From Chimonanthus salicifolius (lineage: Eukaryota; Streptophyta; Magnoliopsida; Laurales; Calycanthaceae): a stretch of 64,000 nt of DNA. Of this stretch, positions 61,210 through 64,000 are shown piece by piece; within the stretch, counting starts at the first letter, position 1, and each line of letters begins with the position of its first letter. The DNA is taken from positions 35,713,708 through 35,777,707 of the forward strand of contig CM023532.1 of the NCBI GenBank assembly GCA_013350335.1. Reading direction: 5' to 3'. Both the position numbers and the translations under genes were made by a program. Under the pieces are notes generated by a model. It was not told the origin of the DNA and made no database searches. It saw only the letters and a list, made by a program, of their open reading frames with translations.

Positions 61210-62530
61210 TATTAAGTTTTCTACCAATTCCATCCAACCATGTGTGGCCGGCCCAGTCTATGATAAATGTGCAATCTCGTATTGAAAATCAGAACCTTAC
61301 TCCCCCGAGAGCTGCTCTTATTTGAATGCACTGAATGAAGAAACCGGCCCAGGCAAGAATATTAGGCCCAATAAGTAAATAAGACATTATTGACCACCTC
61401 AATTTGTTAAATTGGGAACCACAATTTCCCACGATAAAAAACCAATGATATCTCATGTTAATAGGGTCCAACACCCTGTACTCTATTTGATGAAGATGGA
61501 CCTATTGAAATATTGGGCAACACGGCTTATTTGAGACGAAAAGAACCAAAAGGATCTTCGACCAAATTCAATCTCCATTAATTTTATTTAAAATGATTCA
61601 TATATTAATAGACAGACAGAGCCCTAACAATCTGATATCTCGACTCGGTTGCATCTAAAGGCATTGGTTATTCATAATTCTAAGAGGGTCTGCCTTTGGT
61701 AGAAGTTCTAAACAAAGACTATGAGTTATTGTTGAAAAGTTGTTAACAAATATTTTACAAGACTCATATACATTTTTACTACTTAGGTGATGACACGTAG
61801 ACGAAGGGACAAACTCAATTTATTCATTATCAAAAGCATCAATGTCCCTATCAATTCCCCATTTCTAAAATAGAAGTTCGAATATGTTTGTTATTAATAA
61901 TTCACACTTCATATTAAACAAAGTTGTCATCATTATCTAATGTCAAAATCTCATCTTTCTGAATTGATTTTTCAAGTTCTACTTCTCCATTTAACTCTAC
62001 CATAAATCATCCAGTCACTCTTATCATCTATCATCTTTTTATTTTATCTCTTCATCCTTGTTGGACCTCTCCTCCTTGTGCTTGAAATATCTAACTCTCC
62101 AACTCCCTATATTGGAGTCATGTTTAGTCTTCTACTTATATAATCAAACCACATCAAATGAGTTTCTCACAAATTACTATTCATTAGAGCTATTTTTAAA
62201 TTGTCCATGATACAGTAATTTCTAAATCTAATCATTTAGAATTAATTCACTTCACATCAAATAAAGTAATAAATTATATTCTACTGAGCTTATTTGGGAC
62301 ATTTCCAACTATCTTTCAAAAACACTAGAGGCTCAAAAGATCATACTCAATACACAAAATCTTTTTCATTTAAATGCAATCTCTTTGGTCATTCCATTAT
62401 GGAAGCCACTATTTACTTAGTGATATTTTACAGTAAATCTAAATAAAAACTCACAGATGAGATAAATGACTTAAATAATAATAATGATGATGTTGTGCAG
62501 CAAAACCGATGACAAACCGCTTTGAAAAAT
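61210..62530. other. Intergenic, AT-rich
   Basis: No gene seen. It may hold the 3' UTR of the minus-strand kinase exon at its upper end. Confidence 0.45.
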
Positions 62531-62532
62531 AA

Positions 62533-62891
62533 TTACACAGGGAATAGATCCATTAGCTGAGACAATGTAAGTGTGTGAAGGGGCTGAAGAAGAGGTATCC
62601 TCACAGTAGATAGTCCTTTGGAAACATGATCCATGGTAGGTCGAGCTTGAGGATTGGAACGCAAGCATGCAAGTGCCAGCACCAGTAGCAAGACCATTTC
62701 TTGCAAGTTATGATCTGGAGGAGGTAGGAGACGTGGGTCTAACACCTCCTCCAATACCATGTTTTTGCCCTCTGATGATGATAATGATGCAATCACCTCT
62801 CCTGGATGCATACCCATCATCACTTCTAAAGCCACCACGCCGAAACTATAAACATCACATTTTTCAGTCACTCTCATTGTATAAGCAGATT
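62533..62891 (-). CDS. Last exon of a second MIK2-like LRR receptor kinase (partial)
   Basis: Begins after a TTTTTTTCCTTCTCGCAG acceptor and encodes 118 residues to a TAA stop, homologous to exon 2 of the neighbouring kinase: it opens [18 protein letters not shown], continues with [10 protein letters not shown] and ends with kinase subdomain XI ([19 protein letters not shown]). The acceptor phase is the same as in the neighbour (2 bases complete a split codon). No kinase exon 1 follows in the 1.1 kb up to the window end. It is either the end of a complete gene with an intron of more than 1.1 kb whose first exon lies beyond 64000, or an orphan fragment. The frame is intact. Confidence 0.75.
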
Positions 62892-62952
62892 CTGCGAGAA
62901 GGAAAAAAAGAAGTAAAATCATTACTTATCGATCAAAAGATAAAGAAAAAAG

Positions 62953-63125
62953 GTTTTTTTTTTTTTTTGAGATGACACATGTATCTCCACCTCTAACATT
63001 GGAGGTGAGACCAATTCCACAGATATACGAAATCACCCACAAGTCTCTTGTATTAGGTAAGTCTAAGAGGAGTCGAATCCAAGACCTCCAGTCTAATTCT
63101 AGACATTATAGACAAACTAAGCTAT
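62953..63125 (-). mobile_element. tRNA-derived SINE (minus strand)
   Basis: On the minus strand, ATAGCTTAGTTTGTC (A box) and TTGGATTCGACTCC (B box), then a body with TTACCTAATACAAGAGAC and GGTCTCACCTCCAATG, and an A-tail (T18 on the plus strand at 62953). Confidence 0.7.
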
Positions 63126-63924
63126 CTATAATTTGAGAATCGAGAAACTCCAAGTATGAGTAGAGTAGCTTTTAGAATGAGCTAGGAACAATCCAAGTGG
63201 TGAAGTTTGACATTTAGAATGTGGCATGTTTTGTTGTCGTCAGCATATTAAAAGTTAGTTTTGAAGACATTACTAATCATCTGATTTAAAGAAATGACAA
63301 AGTTGATGACTGGACTTTATTATGATCATAGAATTTAATTCTTATAATGAAGAGTTGAAGTGAGCAACAGCCTTATTTTTGATATCTAACTAATCTAGAA
63401 CACTCGAAAAGCCATGAGCAAAATATTAAATTAAGCTAATGAGATTTTTGCAGAATTGAGAGGGTTACTAGTTCAGCCAACTTTAGTAGAAGACAAAGAT
63501 CTTGTTTATCCCCTTCTACTGTTACATAGACTGAAAGAGAAGTCAAATAAATTAAGATAATATAACAAAAACTAATTTTAAAATAATCGTTTGAATATAA
63601 AAGTAGACTCCTACAATAAAGCTCCACAAACACTCTTCTCCTCTTTCTCATTACCACCCATCTATCTCTCTCGTGAATTAGATCCCTATTGAGTTTGAGT
63701 CTACTGAGTTCATCTCACTGTTGGATTGAAATTCTATTCAAAATTAACTCCACTTTGACAGTTACAAAACTGGTGACTTTTCAAATCCATTTATTTAATT
63801 TTTATGAAAAGCATTTGTTAGAGTTTGGCTTCGATTCGGAGTCTTTCTGGAATTAGATATTTCTATTTTTTTCTTCTCTCATACTTCTTCCCTACATCCT
63901 TTTTTCGTTGGAATTGTTTTTTAT
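63126..63924. other. Intergenic or intronic AT-rich DNA
   Basis: No gene seen. It would be intron of the second kinase if its first exon lies outside the window. Confidence 0.4.
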
Positions 63925-64000
63925 AACTGGTGTGTGTGGATTGGGAGATTTACACATGCCCGTGAGATTAGTCTCACCTCTAATGTGGGATGGAGATACC
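63925..64000 (+). mobile_element. SINE body fragment at window end
   Basis: GTGTGTGTGGATTGGGAG followed by GATTAGTCTCACCTCTAATG matches the body of the 62953 and 10987 SINEs, in plus orientation and cut by the window edge. The tRNA-like head is not evident upstream. Confidence 0.5.

Overview
This is nuclear DNA of a flowering plant, probably a woody dicot or magnoliid; the species cannot be fixed from sequence. The evidence is split genes with GT-AG introns and AT-rich introns, a chloroplast/thylakoid-targeted C-terminal processing protease, a two-exon LRR receptor kinase of the MIK2 type, nuclear tRNA-Phe genes, and a dense load of MITEs, SINEs, a TRIM and LINE fragments.

Layout. 1-7.0 kb holds no supportable gene; it is made of fold-back transposons and members of a small hAT-like family rich in the palindrome TATCGGCCGATA. 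7.07-7.56 kb is a two-exon cupin gene (+). 7.7-18 kb and 18.5-23.6 kb are intergenic, with SINEs and MITEs. At 18.1 kb lies the first of three copies of an unrecognised small basic protein. 23.6-36.2 kb is a direct tandem duplication of a roughly 6.2 kb unit. Each unit carries another copy of the small-protein gene (with 3 and 5 acidic 19-residue C-terminal repeats) and, on the minus strand, the last three exons of a CTPA protease gene. The exons of unit B belong to an intact 13-exon gene running from 47.7 to 33.95 kb; those of unit A are a decayed 3'-end pseudogene. 48.0-53.8 kb contains a second direct duplication carrying two identical tRNA-Phe(GAA) genes, with several mobile elements present in only one copy. 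54.3-58.3 kb is a complete MIK2-like LRR receptor kinase (-). 58.6-60.7 kb is a third small tandem duplication. 62.5-62.9 kb is the last exon of a second, related receptor kinase.

The genes are not an operon and do not form one pathway: CTPA acts in the thylakoid lumen (D1 maturation by family knowledge), the receptor kinases act at the plasma membrane, and the cupin has no firm role. The most informative part is structural. The tandem duplications give natural before/after pairs, so filled and empty sites of several MITEs can be compared directly, and a 57-bp coding repeat can be seen to differ by exactly two units between sister copies. The least explained objects are the basic/acidic small-protein family and the TATCGGCCGATA-rich hAT-like family.
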